Shown: positions 1 to 9,664 of the stretch, piece after piece | How positions within the stretch are numbered: the first letter of the stretch is position 1 | Layout of the letters: every line of letters begins with the position of its first letter | Source of the DNA: Colenecus sp045534785 | Lineage (GTDB): Bacteria > Bacteroidota > Bacteroidia > Bacteroidales > Bacteroidaceae | NCBI GenBank assembly: GCA_045534785.1 | Contig: JAZSKJ010000020.1 | Location: 1 to 64,000, forward strand | Direction of reading: 5' to 3' | DNA length: 64,000 nucleotides | Notes under the pieces: model-generated | Seen by the model: only the letters and a program-made list of their open reading frames with translations | Told to the model about the DNA's origin: nothing | Databases searched by the model: none | Position numbers and translations under genes: made by a program

Positions 1-159
1 TGCCGCACTGACAACAGCGACGACAAGAAGACCGCCAAGATTGAGAATATCAAGGACACTTACTACGAGATCTTCAGCCAGGTACTCGTTACTGAGCAGA
101 ACGATGTTGCCATCAACAGCATATCAATGGAATACTTTGACGCTCGTACATCAAAATAA
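1..159 (+). CDS. C-terminal end of an unrecognised protein (5' partial)
   Basis: An open frame runs in from the left edge and ends at a TAA at 157-159, giving the last 52 residues of a protein. The piece is hydrophilic, with Asp, Lys and Glu at the start and a Tyr/Phe/Ile-rich stretch (YYEIFSQVLV) near the middle. Codon choice is strongly biased (AAG, ATC, GAG, GAC), as in rpsP and the GH10 gene further on, which suggests good expression. It is followed by two hairpins (201-232 and 245-279) that would end its transcript. I do not recognise the family, and the missing upstream part prevents a functional call. Confidence 0.6.
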   Translation, partial: CRTDNSDDKKTAKIENIKDTYYEIFSQVLVTEQNDVAINSISMEYFDARTSK

Positions 160-200
160 GTTAGCATAAAGATTTTCATAAGTTTAGGGTTATTAAGTAT

Positions 201-232
201 CAGCAAGCCTGGCCGTGAGGTCAGGCTTGCTG
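201..232. repeat. 11-bp hairpin downstream of the first gene
   Basis: CAGCAAGCCTG at 201-211 pairs perfectly with CAGGCTTGCTG at 222-232 around a 10-nt loop. No T run follows, so it is either an mRNA 3'-end stabiliser or part of a double-hairpin terminator with the next element. Confidence 0.6.
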
Positions 233-244
233 GCATAATAAGAC

Positions 245-279
245 AAAAGAACCGGAAGCTGATTACTTCCGGTTCTTTT
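245..279. terminator. Bidirectional intrinsic terminator
   Basis: A 14-bp perfect stem (245-258 with 266-279) has a 7-nt loop. The A-rich outer left arm and T-rich outer right arm make it work on both strands. It sits between the plus-strand gene ending at 159 and the minus-strand gene ending at 306, so it can serve both. Confidence 0.85.
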
Positions 280-305
280 ATTCAATTAAGAAAAGTCGAA
301 TCTTA

Positions 306-503
306 TTACTTCAGAGCGTAATAGTTCTCCTCCTCACCTTCGGTAACGTTGATTTTGTCTTCACGGAGCAGCCATCCGAGTCCAAGATAGAACTCTTTGT
401 CCTTCAACTTTGTTGCCTTTTTAATTTCCTTCTGTGAAAGGGCATTCTTACCCTCTAGTGCGCGCCAGATCAAACCGGCGAATTCGCCTACCATTTCGTT
501 CAT
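306..503 (-). CDS. Winged helix-turn-helix protein, DUF2582 family
   Basis: A 65-residue protein of the small single-domain winged-helix type (DUF2582) common in Bacteroidales. Visible features are a first helix (residues 1-16, MNEMVGEFAGLIW), a helix-turn-helix-like segment around 22-45 (LSQKEIKKATKL, then FYLGLGWLLRE) and a short C-terminal wing (INVTEGEEENYYALK). The family is thought to bind nucleic acid, but no target is known. The gene stands alone, 133 bp from nadE on the same strand and facing a shared terminator at its 3' end. The start codon is the only ATG that keeps the whole domain. The family call is fairly secure; the function is unknown. Confidence 0.75.
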   Translation of the reverse strand: MNEMVGEFAGLIWRALEGKNALSQKEIKKATKLKDKEFYLGLGWLLREDKINVTEGEEENYYALK

Positions 504-636
504 GATTGTATGTGTTTTTAAAATCGCCGCGAAATTACATTTTTTTGCAATACGTTATTCTAAAACAACCCACTTTTTTACATATACCAACCCGATTTAT
601 GTATAAAAAACGCATAATTGCAATTTTCAACCCTCA

Positions 637-1392
637 TTAATCAGCATTGTAGTCAAAATGAGGTATAGGCTGCAATTTAAATAGGTTCTTTACATGCTTA
701 TCGTCAATGGCGGCTTTGGTTTTGGGATCATCACACACGCCGGTACGGATATATTTATCCAAAACAGCATATGTAAAGCCCAGGTTATCCTCATCGCTCT
801 TGCCGCTCAGTCCGTCCGACGGAGTCTTATCCACCAAGTCTGCAGGCAGTCCCATTTCACGGCCGATAGCCTTTACCTCCGCCACGGTAAGACCGCCCAG
901 AGGAGAGAAATCGCCTGCAGCATCGCCGTAACGGGTAGAATACCCCACCCAATCCTCTGACAGGTTGCAGGTGTTGGCCACGCGACCGTTAAGAGACTGC
1001 GATATGGCATAGAGTGTTGTCATACGCAAACGTGGCGGCATATTGATTACGGTCTGACGGCTTATCTCGACACCATCGGGGGCAAACTGCTCACCGATAG
1101 TATTCATCAGCGCATTGTATGTATCGGCAATATTCACATTGAAATGGCGGATTCCCAGATGGTTTATCAGTTTCATACTGTCCGATATATCCTTCTGAAC
1201 GCCGTTGGGCATGGTCACGCCTATCACACGGTCAACGCCAAGCGCCTCAACGCACAAAGCCGCAACCACACTGCTATCCTTTCCGCCTGATATACCGATA
1301 ACGGCATTACAGCCCTTACCGTTAACTTCAAACCAGTCTCTGATCCACCGGACCACCTGGTCTTTTACCTCTTTGGCATCGAATGTTTTCAT
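637..1392 (-). CDS. nadE: NAD+ synthase (NadE)
   Basis: A 251-residue enzyme making NAD+ from nicotinic acid adenine dinucleotide, ATP and a nitrogen donor in the cytoplasm. The N-type ATP-pyrophosphatase signature SGGKDS is at residues 35-40. Downstream are RQTVINMPPRLRMTTLYA and the loop NLSEDWVGYSTRYGDAAGD typical of NadE. There is no N-terminal nitrilase domain, so it should be the short form that uses ammonia directly. It lies 3' of yebC on the same strand, with a hairpin at 1408-1443 between them, so it may be only partly co-transcribed. Length and motifs match the family with no defects. Confidence 0.95.
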   Translation of the reverse strand: MKTFDAKEVKDQVVRWIRDWFEVNGKGCNAVIGISGGKDSSVVAALCVEALGVDRVIGVTMPNGVQKDISDSMKLINHLGIRHFNVNIADTYNALMNTIGEQFAPDGVEISRQTVINMPPRLRMTTLYAISQSLNGRVANTCNLSEDWVGYSTRYGDAAGDFSPLGGLTVAEVKAIGREMGLPADLVDKTPSDGLSGKSDEDNLGFTYAVLDKYIRTGVCDDPKTKAAIDDKHVKNLFKLQPIPHFDYNAD

Positions 1393-1407
1393 ACTTATAT
1401 TATATCC

Positions 1408-1443
1408 AAAGGGACAGACCCCACTGATGGAATCTGCCCCTTT
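1408..1443 (-). terminator. Hairpin with GGGACAGA/TCTGCCCC arms between yebC and nadE
   Basis: Arms 1408-1418 and 1433-1443 form an 11-bp stem with one G-U pair on the minus-strand transcript, capped by a 14-nt loop. It lies just after the yebC stop and about 16 bp before the nadE start. The core resembles the much longer palindrome at 23895-23979. It could terminate or attenuate transcription, or be a dispersed repeat. Confidence 0.55.
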
Positions 1444-1460
1444 ATTATTACTACGATATA

Positions 1461-2195
1461 TTACTCCTCGTCCAGAGGTTTCATGTTGGTATAGACGTTC
1501 TGAACGTCGTCATCCTCGTCCAGGCGCTCCACGATCTTGTCGATAGTCTCACGCTGCTCGGGGGTTACATCCTTCAGGTCATTGGGGATGCGGGTAAACT
1601 CGGCTGCCTTAACCTCATAGCCGTTCTCCTCAAACCACTTCTGGATGGCGGCGTATGACTTGGGATCGCCGTACAGGGTTACCTCGTTCTCCTCCTCGTC
1701 GATATCGTACTCCTCCTCTATGCCCAGATCGATAAGCTCCAGGATCAGCTCATCCATATCGACACCGTCCTTAAGGGCGATGGTGAACTGGCACTTGTGG
1801 CTGAAAATAAAGTCCAAACTGCCGCTGGTTCCCAGTGTGCCGCCGAACTTGGTGAATACTGAACGTACGTTGGCAACGGTACGGGTGGTGTTATCGGTCA
1901 GGGTCTCAACGTAGATGGCAATTCCGTGGGGGCCGTAACCCTCATAGTTCATCTCCTTGTAATCCTTCTGGTCCTTACCCATCGCGTTCTTGATAGCGCG
2001 CTCAATATTGTCCTTAGGCATGTTCTCATGCTTAGCGGTAGCTATGATGGCACGCAGTGTAGAGTTGTTGTCCGGATCCGGACCGCCAGCCTTGACAGCA
2101 ATGGCAATCTGTTTGCCTATGCGGGTAAATGTCTTGGCCATGTTGCCCCAGCGTTTCAGCTTGCGGGCCTTTCTGAATTCAAATGCTCTTCCCAT
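1461..2195 (-). CDS. yebC: YebC/PmpR-family protein
   Basis: A 244-residue member of the YebC/PmpR/TACO1 family. The N-terminus MGRAFEFRKARKLKRWGNMAK is the form typical of Bacteroidota and fixes the start. The family signature GGPDPDNN and the segment NMPKDNIERAI follow. The acidic mid-domain IEEEYDIDEEENEVTLYGDP and the C-terminal VQNVYTN complete the three-domain fold. Members act as DNA-binding regulators or, as shown more recently for some, as translation factors relieving ribosome stalling. It lies 20 bp downstream of pheT, so it is probably co-transcribed with it. Confidence 0.93.
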   Translation of the reverse strand: MGRAFEFRKARKLKRWGNMAKTFTRIGKQIAIAVKAGGPDPDNNSTLRAIIATAKHENMPKDNIERAIKNAMGKDQKDYKEMNYEGYGPHGIAIYVETLTDNTTRTVANVRSVFTKFGGTLGTSGSLDFIFSHKCQFTIALKDGVDMDELILELIDLGIEEEYDIDEEENEVTLYGDPKSYAAIQKWFEENGYEVKAAEFTRIPNDLKDVTPEQRETIDKIVERLDEDDDVQNVYTNMKPLDEE

Positions 2196-2215
2196 TGTAT
2201 GTATTGTTTTAGTTA

Positions 2216-4708
2216 TTAACGGAGTTGTGCATCCAGTTTGGTCTGAACAGCCTGGATAAGTTTGTTCATCACCTTGTCAATCTGGACATCGTTGAGTGTC
2301 TGGCTCTCATCCTGAAGCAGGAAACTTACGGCGTAACTCTTCTTGCCTGCGGGCAGGTTCTTACCCTCATATACGTCAAACAGGGTAACCTCCTTGAGGA
2401 GTTTACTCTCGGTCTGGTAAGCCAGTTTCTCAATATCGGCAAACTTGACGCTCTTGTCTATGAGCAAGGCCAAGTCGCGGCGAACGGCAGGATACTTGGG
2501 CAGCTCTGAGTAACCTACCTTATTCTTGCGGGTAGCCTTGAGCAGTTCATCCCAGTTGATATCGGCATAATAAACCGGCTGCTCCACGTCAGTAAGCTTG
2601 AGCATTGCACGGCTTACCACGCCAAGCTCTGCAACTGTCTTGCCTGAACGCAGCTTGTAACGAAGTCCGGTGCTGAATATTGAATTCTCAAATTCCTCAA
2701 TCTGAATGGCACTCTGAGCAAGGCCAACACGCTGGAATATGTTCTGAACGTGCGCCTTTATCTCATATATTGAGCTCTCCTCATCGGCATGTGCCCATGA
2801 GCCCGATACGCGTTTACCGGTAATCCACAGACCCAGACGATAACCCTCACTGTAGGCACGCAGAGGATTCTGTTCCTTACCGTCCTCGGCAGGCTGACGC
2901 AGCTGCTCACGCTTGGCGGTATCAAACCAGTAGCACTTGCCGAACTCAAAGAACCTCAGATCAGAACTCTGACGGCGGATGTTGTGAGAGAGGCTCTCAA
3001 GACCGCCAAACAGCAGGCTCTCACGCAGCACGTTAAGATCGGCACTGAGCGGGTTCATAAGTCTAACCAGTTTATCTGATGGGCAGCAGTCCATACCATC
3101 ATAATAGGCGGCACGGGTAAGCGAGTTGTTCAGTATCTCATTGAATCCCTGGCCAACCAGTTGTTCAGATACCAGATCCTGCAGTTTGTGCGAGCGGTCA
3201 ACCTCACCCTGAACGGTCAGGCTTGACTGAACGGACTTGCCGAATTCCACATTGTTGTAACCGTATATGCGGAGGATCTCCTCTACCACATCGCAGGGAC
3301 GCTGGACATCCACGCGGAAAGGCGGAACGGAGAGCTTCATGCCGTCGGCGTTAAACTCATCCACCTTTATGCCCAGGTTCTCAACAATGCTCTTCATTAC
3401 CTCGCGGTCCAGTTTCTTGCCGATCAGGTTATCGGCATACTCAAAGTTAAAGTCAACCTTGAAATCCTGAGCGGGAGCGGGATTCACATCCTTGATCTCC
3501 ATTGATATTGTGCCGCCGGCCAGTTCCTTGACCAGCATTGCGGCCTGCTTGAGAGCATACAGAGTACCGTTGGGGTCAATGCCGCGCTCAAAGCGGAATG
3601 ATGCATCGGTGCTTAACTGATGACGGCGCGCTGTCTTGCGGATCCATGTGGGATGAAAATAGGCGCTCTCCAGGAACACGTTCTTGGTAGAGTCCGATAT
3701 GCCCGATTCCAGACCGCCGAACACACCGCCTATGCACATAGGCTCCTGAGTGTTGCAAATCATAAGATCACGCTCTGAAAGCTTGCGCTCAACACCGTCC
3801 AGAGTAACGAAAGGAGTACCCTCGGGCATGGTCTTTACAACCACCTTGCCGCCCTTGATCTTATCGGCGTCAAAACTGTGCAGCGGCTGACCGTATGCAA
3901 AAAGTATGTAGTTTGTGATATCTACAATATTGTTGATGGGGTGCAAACCGATGGTGGAGAGCTTGTTCTTGAGCCAGTCAGGACTCTCCTTTACGGTCAC
4001 GCCCTTGATGCTTACGCCGGCATAACGCGGGCAAGCCTCGGTATTCTTAACGTCGATGTCAATCGTGAGTTCCTGGTTATCAACCTTGAAGGCCTCACAG
4101 TCGGGACGGTGCAGAGCGGTCTTGTAACCGTTCTGGAGCAGCCATGCGTAGAAATCACGGGCCACACCCCAGTGTGAGCATGCGTCACTGTGGTTGGGAG
4201 TGATATCCACCTCAATCACAAAGTCTGACTCCAGGTGGAAATACTCGGCGGCGGGAGTGCCGGGAACTGCATCGGAGGGGAGTACCATGATACCGGAGTG
4301 GTCATTACCCAGACCCAGTTCCTTCTCGGAGCAGAGCATACCGAATGACTCTACGCCGCGCAGTTTTGAAGGCTTGATGGTAAAACTCTCATCACCCTCA
4401 TATATCTTGGCGCCGATGGTAGCGACTACAACCTTCTGGCCGGCAGCCACGTTGGGTGCGCCGCATACTATCTGCACGGGATCGCCGCTACCCTGATTGA
4501 CAGTGGTAACATGCAGATGGTCCGAATTGGGATGCTCCACGCATGTGAGGACCTCACCTACAACTATATCCTTGAGTCCGCCCTTTACAGACTGAACCTC
4601 CTCTACTCCGTCAACCTCAAGACCTACCGATGTCAGGGCTGCAGCCACTTCATCAGGTGTCAGGTCAAAGTCAACATACTCCTTGAGCCACTTATATGAA
4701 ACGTTCAT
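2216..4708 (-). CDS. pheT: Phenylalanyl-tRNA synthetase beta subunit
   Basis: An 830-residue beta subunit of the heterotetrameric enzyme that charges tRNA-Phe. Domain order is complete: N-terminal tRNA-binding (EMAP/OB-like) domain around 40-155 (IVVGEVLTCVEHPNSDHLHVTTVNQG), B3/B4 editing domain around 215-385, the B5 DNA-binding-like domain near 405-480, the catalytic-like core at 480-700, and the C-terminal ferredoxin-fold anticodon-binding domain (about 735-830, YPAVRRDLALLIDKSVKF). The full length matches bacterial PheT. The alpha subunit gene is not in this window. A -7 box (4734-4741) gives its own promoter, and yebC follows. Confidence 0.97.
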   Translation of the reverse strand: MNVSYKWLKEYVDFDLTPDEVAAALTSVGLEVDGVEEVQSVKGGLKDIVVGEVLTCVEHPNSDHLHVTTVNQGSGDPVQIVCGAPNVAAGQKVVVATIGAKIYEGDESFTIKPSKLRGVESFGMLCSEKELGLGNDHSGIMVLPSDAVPGTPAAEYFHLESDFVIEVDITPNHSDACSHWGVARDFYAWLLQNGYKTALHRPDCEAFKVDNQELTIDIDVKNTEACPRYAGVSIKGVTVKESPDWLKNKLSTIGLHPINNIVDITNYILFAYGQPLHSFDADKIKGGKVVVKTMPEGTPFVTLDGVERKLSERDLMICNTQEPMCIGGVFGGLESGISDSTKNVFLESAYFHPTWIRKTARRHQLSTDASFRFERGIDPNGTLYALKQAAMLVKELAGGTISMEIKDVNPAPAQDFKVDFNFEYADNLIGKKLDREVMKSIVENLGIKVDEFNADGMKLSVPPFRVDVQRPCDVVEEILRIYGYNNVEFGKSVQSSLTVQGEVDRSHKLQDLVSEQLVGQGFNEILNNSLTRAAYYDGMDCCPSDKLVRLMNPLSADLNVLRESLLFGGLESLSHNIRRQSSDLRFFEFGKCYWFDTAKREQLRQPAEDGKEQNPLRAYSEGYRLGLWITGKRVSGSWAHADEESSIYEIKAHVQNIFQRVGLAQSAIQIEEFENSIFSTGLRYKLRSGKTVAELGVVSRAMLKLTDVEQPVYYADINWDELLKATRKNKVGYSELPKYPAVRRDLALLIDKSVKFADIEKLAYQTESKLLKEVTLFDVYEGKNLPAGKKSYAVSFLLQDESQTLNDVQIDKVMNKLIQAVQTKLDAQLR

Positions 4709-4733
4709 ATATACCTATTTCTTTTTCAAACCG

Positions 4734-4741
4734 CAAAGGTA
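4734..4741 (-). promoter_or_regulatory. -7 box TACCTTTG for pheT
   Basis: On the minus strand TACCTTTG matches TAnnTTTG exactly and ends 25 nt before the pheT start. No clear TTG -33 element is seen at the usual spacing. Confidence 0.6.
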
Positions 4742-4757
4742 TAAAAAAGTCGGCATA

Positions 4758-7700
4758 CTATTTCATCTCCTGACCAATAAGGTTATAAATCTTATCTCCC
4801 TTAAGAATGAATATATGACCATCAATAACCACTTTAGTCGCAGCCTCTGATTTTACAGCTTCATCAATAGTTTCTATTCCCGATATCATGTTTCTGTTCA
4901 CCACATTAGAACGTCCTGACAGGTTTGATCGCTGGGAACGGTTAATAGCGGGCGCATAAGATGCAGATGAAAGCACGTACTCAATTGCATAATAAGGTTC
5001 TTCATCCACCGGCGCCTGGTCGGTATAGGATGTATTGGATGCTGAAACTGTAGCAATCTGTGTAAGCGAAGCAGGTGTTGCACCGCGGAGAATATTATAC
5101 GAAGCGATATTTGAACCTGCGTATTCATTCCAGATAAGGTTGTACGTACCATCTATCACGCCACGATTCACCGTCAGGTGGACCGTCTTGTGAATTGTAC
5201 TGGCAGGTGACTCATTGCCATTATTCGTCACACCAGCTATACGGTATCGCTCCGCTTTCTGCGTAGCATCCGAGTTGGCATCTGCAAACGAGCCCTCATT
5301 AGCCTGCACCACACCGATTAATTCAAAAACATTAAACGTTGCACCTTCCTTATAAATTTTCATTGTGGTAAAGGATTCAGCATTGCTCCAGGATATTTGA
5401 TTATGTCCGTTGGAATCCGTAGTTACCAGGGTAAGTGTCGGAATGGCTGTAGCCGGTTTGACCGTTACAACATTATCATATTGGCCCTGATATCCGTTCC
5501 GGGTAGTGAACACAAAACGCAACTGCACTCTTTCATCACAAAGTGAAGTGGAGCCGCTTATCTGCTGCGCAGTAATCGTCAATCCGTCTGCGGTCAACCG
5601 CTTGTCATAATAAACCATTATTCCTGCCAGGTAATATATACCGTTTGTGTTCACAGCATGCCATTCGTCATCATCATTGATTTTGGCATACCACTCACCG
5701 GTTACCCCATCCGGAACCTGGGCTGCAGCCGGAGTGCCTTCGTACAAATCAGTAGGAACATAAACAGGTAACTCATATGGATCTTCTATGGCGATTGTTT
5801 CAGTATAGACTTTTTCTCCGAGCGAGAGGGTGATCACTTTATTGCCGCCTGTAGTCCAATAGACGGAGTACGGTCCGAAACCGCTACCGCTTTCAATAAT
5901 GCCGCCGTCGAAATCCCAAACCGGCGAATCGGCAGTCTGACTTCCATGATAAGAAACGCTCTCGGAGCGCCATGTACAGCCGGACTTGGAGACCTCTATG
6001 GGATTGCGCTCAACAGGAACGGTAACAGTCGGCGAGAAAAGCGAAAGTTTGTTTTGATTATCTATCGCCTGTATGGCTATTTCATAGTTACCATTAGCCA
6101 GCACCGACTTAGGAATAAGGAACCGGGTGGCATTGATATAGTTATACCCTGGAATATACATCGCCTGATCATTACCGCCGTTTTGAGGACTGAACAGATA
6201 GGTCGTAGCACCCTGCATCTTCATACTCAGGTTATATCGCATCAGCACAGCCGGTGTGTGGTCGTCGACAGCCGCATCCCAAGTCAGTAACAAACCTTCA
6301 TTTGTCATCGTTGTCTGGATATTCGTCGGTGCAGCCGGACGCTCATCTGACGGTGCTATGATAGGATACAGTTTTTCATAATCCACAAACAGGTAATGAT
6401 CTTCTGGCGTCAGATAAACATCTGACACGTCTGTATAGAGTTCTTTCGTTGCCGGAATAAGGAAATCATGGCTCATCAGTCCATCTGCGTCCATATACCA
6501 TGCATAAACGCCACACATGTAATCGCCCATGTTGGGATTTGGAACTCCTGCCACTATATCCAAATAGCCGTTGTTATCGACATCGGTGAACACACAGGTG
6601 TATTCGGTCGACTTTGTACTGTTAGGCAGTAACTGTTTTGTAAAAAACTGATTATAATTATTCCATAGCACAAAAGTATAAGACTCATCATTCTGCGTAT
6701 CCCAATAGTTGCTGTGTACCACTATCAGGTCTAGATATCCATCGCCGTTCAGGTCTTCCATATAGGCGCTGATGTGATCAGGCAGTGGCTCCGGATAAGG
6801 TATGTTATGCTCCTCATAAACACCGTCACCCAAGTTGTAGAACACGGGTAACCCGTTGGTGAAGAAGTCATAATCGTTCATATTACCAATTCCTGTTATA
6901 TCCCCAAAGCCGTCATGGTCAAAGTCTTTTGTAAAAATAGCCTGATCGCCACTTCTCATCAACGCGTTGAAATGCTCTGCATCGCCTATAATCGTAAAGT
7001 CCTCATAGTCAATTGAGCCATCGTCATTGAATTTGAGCATCTTGGTATCGACATCTTTTCCATTAGAAGCTATAGTATTCTGAACGCACTCCTCCATTCC
7101 TACATGACGCAGATCATTTCTGAGAGAGAAATAGTTATATCTCGTGCCCTGTTCATACCAAAAACCTAATAAATATGCCAGGTTATTATCATCCACTCTC
7201 GCAGTCAATGCCGGCTGAGTAGCATTGTGCAGCATCGCGGCGTAGGCTTGATCAGTGCGATACAATAAATCCATCTGTCCGTCACGGTTCCAATCATACC
7301 AGCGCGGACCCGTGGTGTACATAAAATTCTCGCCATTATTCACCAGCCTGTTCCACATACCAATTGCCTGGCGGAAGATTTCTGTGCTGCTGCCTTCGTA
7401 TATCTTATCATCCAGACCATCCATACGGCCATCGAAGGTGTAGTCCGCTATAGGGCGATTGAGAACATATCTGTTTTGATCTGATAATAAAACAACTGAA
7501 TCCACATCTGCCGGAATAACCGTCAATACTGCCGATGCTGAATCTCTCCCACCACCCGGCATGGTTACAATATGCGTAATCGTTTTGTTTCCACCTGTCG
7601 GGAAATGCAATACCAAATACGGATCATCGCTCAACAATATGCCATCATCGTAACGCCAGCTGTGTGTATAGCCTTCCGACAGTGCCGTATAGTGCACCTC

Positions 7701-9578
7701 TACTGAATCCTTGAAACCGATCTTATCACGTGAAAGAGAGATACCAACCGGAACTTTGTTGTGGGTTGATGTCGCCTCTTCCGACCATACGGAACCTGTA
7801 TGTTGTGCATCAATGGCCTGAACTGCCACATAAACCGTAGTGGGCGGGTACGAACTTAAATCAATGGTATATGTATGTGATTTACCCATATTGCCGTCCA
7901 TGCAGTTGCGACGGGTTCCATCCGCGTTTGCATGTGCGGCGAGGATATCATTACCGCCTGCCGTCGTACCGATACGCAACGCGTATGTCAAATCCGATGC
8001 AGCCGTATGATCATCTGCACCATCGCCCCACGTTACAGTTAAATAACCGTTTTTATACTGCACATTCGGAGTTGTCGGCGCTGCAGGTCGTTGGTTTGCA
8101 GTTACAGCCGGAACAGGGTATAGTATGGTTGTGTTATTCGGAGCAGTTACAAACGGAGCAGCCTCAACTCCGGAAACCCAAACACGCATAGTTCCGTTGC
8201 CGTCTAAATCCTCGGCATTAATATGAACGCCAAAGTGATTGCGAATATAGGATGTTTCGGTGCCACCCCATAGTCTTGTTCCAAAAGGCAACTCATAGAG
8301 TTTCTGTGGAGCCGCAAAGGTGTTGTTGGCTCCTCCACGCAGCCACATGATTTCTGCACCGGGATCGTAATACATTGTGTTGGCTACCATACCAAAACCC
8401 AGATGTTGTGCAAAAGCCTTTATCTCCCCCCTGAATGCCAGCAAATCATAGTAGCCGTCACCATCTATATCCTGACACGCCGAGAACCACAGCGGATTAT
8501 TATAGCCGTAGTTCTGTTCATTCTGCTGAGTGAAATGGCCTTGTCCGTCATTGACAAAGAAACAGGTGTACGCTACATCGTAATTGTTGTAAGCAGAGAA
8601 TGTAGCCAGGATATCTATATCGCCATCCTTATCGAAGTCATAACAGAAGGGAGTATCGTCTGTTATTGCGGAACTCTGCAGTACAGAGAAAACATAATCG
8701 TGAGTAGCCGGGTTATAGATGGATACAGACAGATTATTGTCGCTTGGCAGCACGAAATCAGTCAGACCGTCACCGTTAAAGTCTGCCGGAATTACCGTTG
8801 CGCCCATCGACTTCCACTCCCACTGTCCATTACCCTTGTTGATATAAAGCATACCCTGCCGCTCATTCACCAAATCTGTCAAGCCATCGCCATTGAGGTC
8901 TGTAGCGGTCATCGGCAGACTAATCTGATTGGCGGCACTATTCACTCCGCGAGCAGGTGCCTGTAACGGATTTTTGTTAACAAACTCCATCTTCTCAAAA
9001 CTGAAGGAGCCATCAGGGGTCTGATATGCAATCTCTCCGTATGGCGAAGGATTATTATTCTTAAGAATCAGGTAATCCAACCTTCCGTCATTATTCAAAT
9101 CCAGATTAGTCAACGCAAATGCCTCATTCACCAAAGAATACTCCGCCCCCTTACTCAACCATAATTGAGTTGTGCCGGTGATTGAACCTTGCGTCTGCTC
9201 ATAGGCGATAAGACCATCGGTAGAAAACTCCGGCTTGCCGTCGCGGTTCACATCCTCAATAAAAACGATGCGGTTTCCGAGTGAGAAGCCTGCATCTTCA
9301 AACGTTTTCTGAATGAGCGTATTTGATGGAATAAAACCTTCTTCAAGCGAGTTCGTGCTTGCTATAAAAAGATCCTGTTTTGTGTGAGCACCCTCAAGAT
9401 TATGATCTGTGATTTTTAAAACTGCCACTTGTTTTTTGCCGTCACCACTGAAGTCATAGATTGCCTGTGCATCCGGCATCGTAAAATAACAACTGTCAGT
9501 TTGTGTCTGTGCCTGCGCTCTCAAATCAGACATTGCCACCGCAGCAAGCAGTGCCAATGCAATAGAATAATGTCTCAT
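4758..9578 (-). CDS. Giant secreted FG-GAP/VCBS repeat protein with Fn3 and PKD-like modules
   Basis: A 1606-residue exported protein with a signal peptide (MRHYSIALALLAAVAMSDLRAQA). Two blocks of FG-GAP/VCBS propeller repeats follow, each with many calcium-type loops such as DLNGDGLTD, DFNGDGLTD, DFDKDGDID, DIDGDGYYD, DFDHDGFGD and DVDNNGYLD. Between and after them are fibronectin-III-like segments (TVYVAVQAIDAQHTGSVWS) and PKD-like segments (VWDFDGGIIESGSG). The tail DKIYNLIGQEMK resembles the end of a truncated type IX secretion or cell-surface sorting domain. It is clearly paralogous to the 2122-residue protein at 55404-61772. Likely role: a calcium-dependent surface adhesin or ligand-binding protein; no enzymatic domain is seen. 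No -7 box is obvious upstream. Confidence 0.85.
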   Translation of the reverse strand: MRHYSIALALLAAVAMSDLRAQAQTQTDSCYFTMPDAQAIYDFSGDGKKQVAVLKITDHNLEGAHTKQDLFIASTNSLEEGFIPSNTLIQKTFEDAGFSLGNRIVFIEDVNRDGKPEFSTDGLIAYEQTQGSITGTTQLWLSKGAEYSLVNEAFALTNLDLNNDGRLDYLILKNNNPSPYGEIAYQTPDGSFSFEKMEFVNKNPLQAPARGVNSAANQISLPMTATDLNGDGLTDLVNERQGMLYINKGNGQWEWKSMGATVIPADFNGDGLTDFVLPSDNNLSVSIYNPATHDYVFSVLQSSAITDDTPFCYDFDKDGDIDILATFSAYNNYDVAYTCFFVNDGQGHFTQQNEQNYGYNNPLWFSACQDIDGDGYYDLLAFRGEIKAFAQHLGFGMVANTMYYDPGAEIMWLRGGANNTFAAPQKLYELPFGTRLWGGTETSYIRNHFGVHINAEDLDGNGTMRVWVSGVEAAPFVTAPNNTTILYPVPAVTANQRPAAPTTPNVQYKNGYLTVTWGDGADDHTAASDLTYALRIGTTAGGNDILAAHANADGTRRNCMDGNMGKSHTYTIDLSSYPPTTVYVAVQAIDAQHTGSVWSEEATSTHNKVPVGISLSRDKIGFKDSVEVHYTALSEGYTHSWRYDDGILLSDDPYLVLHFPTGGNKTITHIVTMPGGGRDSASAVLTVIPADVDSVVLLSDQNRYVLNRPIADYTFDGRMDGLDDKIYEGSSTEIFRQAIGMWNRLVNNGENFMYTTGPRWYDWNRDGQMDLLYRTDQAYAAMLHNATQPALTARVDDNNLAYLLGFWYEQGTRYNYFSLRNDLRHVGMEECVQNTIASNGKDVDTKMLKFNDDGSIDYEDFTIIGDAEHFNALMRSGDQAIFTKDFDHDGFGDITGIGNMNDYDFFTNGLPVFYNLGDGVYEEHNIPYPEPLPDHISAYMEDLNGDGYLDLIVVHSNYWDTQNDESYTFVLWNNYNQFFTKQLLPNSTKSTEYTCVFTDVDNNGYLDIVAGVPNPNMGDYMCGVYAWYMDADGLMSHDFLIPATKELYTDVSDVYLTPEDHYLFVDYEKLYPIIAPSDERPAAPTNIQTTMTNEGLLLTWDAAVDDHTPAVLMRYNLSMKMQGATTYLFSPQNGGNDQAMYIPGYNYINATRFLIPKSVLANGNYEIAIQAIDNQNKLSLFSPTVTVPVERNPIEVSKSGCTWRSESVSYHGSQTADSPVWDFDGGIIESGSGFGPYSVYWTTGGNKVITLSLGEKVYTETIAIEDPYELPVYVPTDLYEGTPAAAQVPDGVTGEWYAKINDDDEWHAVNTNGIYYLAGIMVYYDKRLTADGLTITAQQISGSTSLCDERVQLRFVFTTRNGYQGQYDNVVTVKPATAIPTLTLVTTDSNGHNQISWSNAESFTTMKIYKEGATFNVFELIGVVQANEGSFADANSDATQKAERYRIAGVTNNGNESPASTIHKTVHLTVNRGVIDGTYNLIWNEYAGSNIASYNILRGATPASLTQIATVSASNTSYTDQAPVDEEPYYAIEYVLSSASYAPAINRSQRSNLSGRSNVVNRNMISGIETIDEAVKSEAATKVVIDGHIFILKGDKIYNLIGQEMK

Positions 9579-9664
9579 ATAATATTAAGGTTTCTATTAA
9601 GCAATTCGATTTGGCTAATATACTAACTTTCTATTATATACTGCATAAAGGATTTCAGAAATAA

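Noticed and set aside
8403..8966. A 187-codon plus-strand open frame rich in Ile and Val.
   Set aside because: It is antisense to the FG-GAP repeats; the calcium-loop codons on the other strand explain its length and composition.
4758..9578. Dockerin or cellulosome-type protein, because of DxNxDG loops.
   Set aside because: The loops recur evenly through two propeller-like blocks with FG-GAP/VCBS spacing, unlike the paired 22-residue dockerin repeat.
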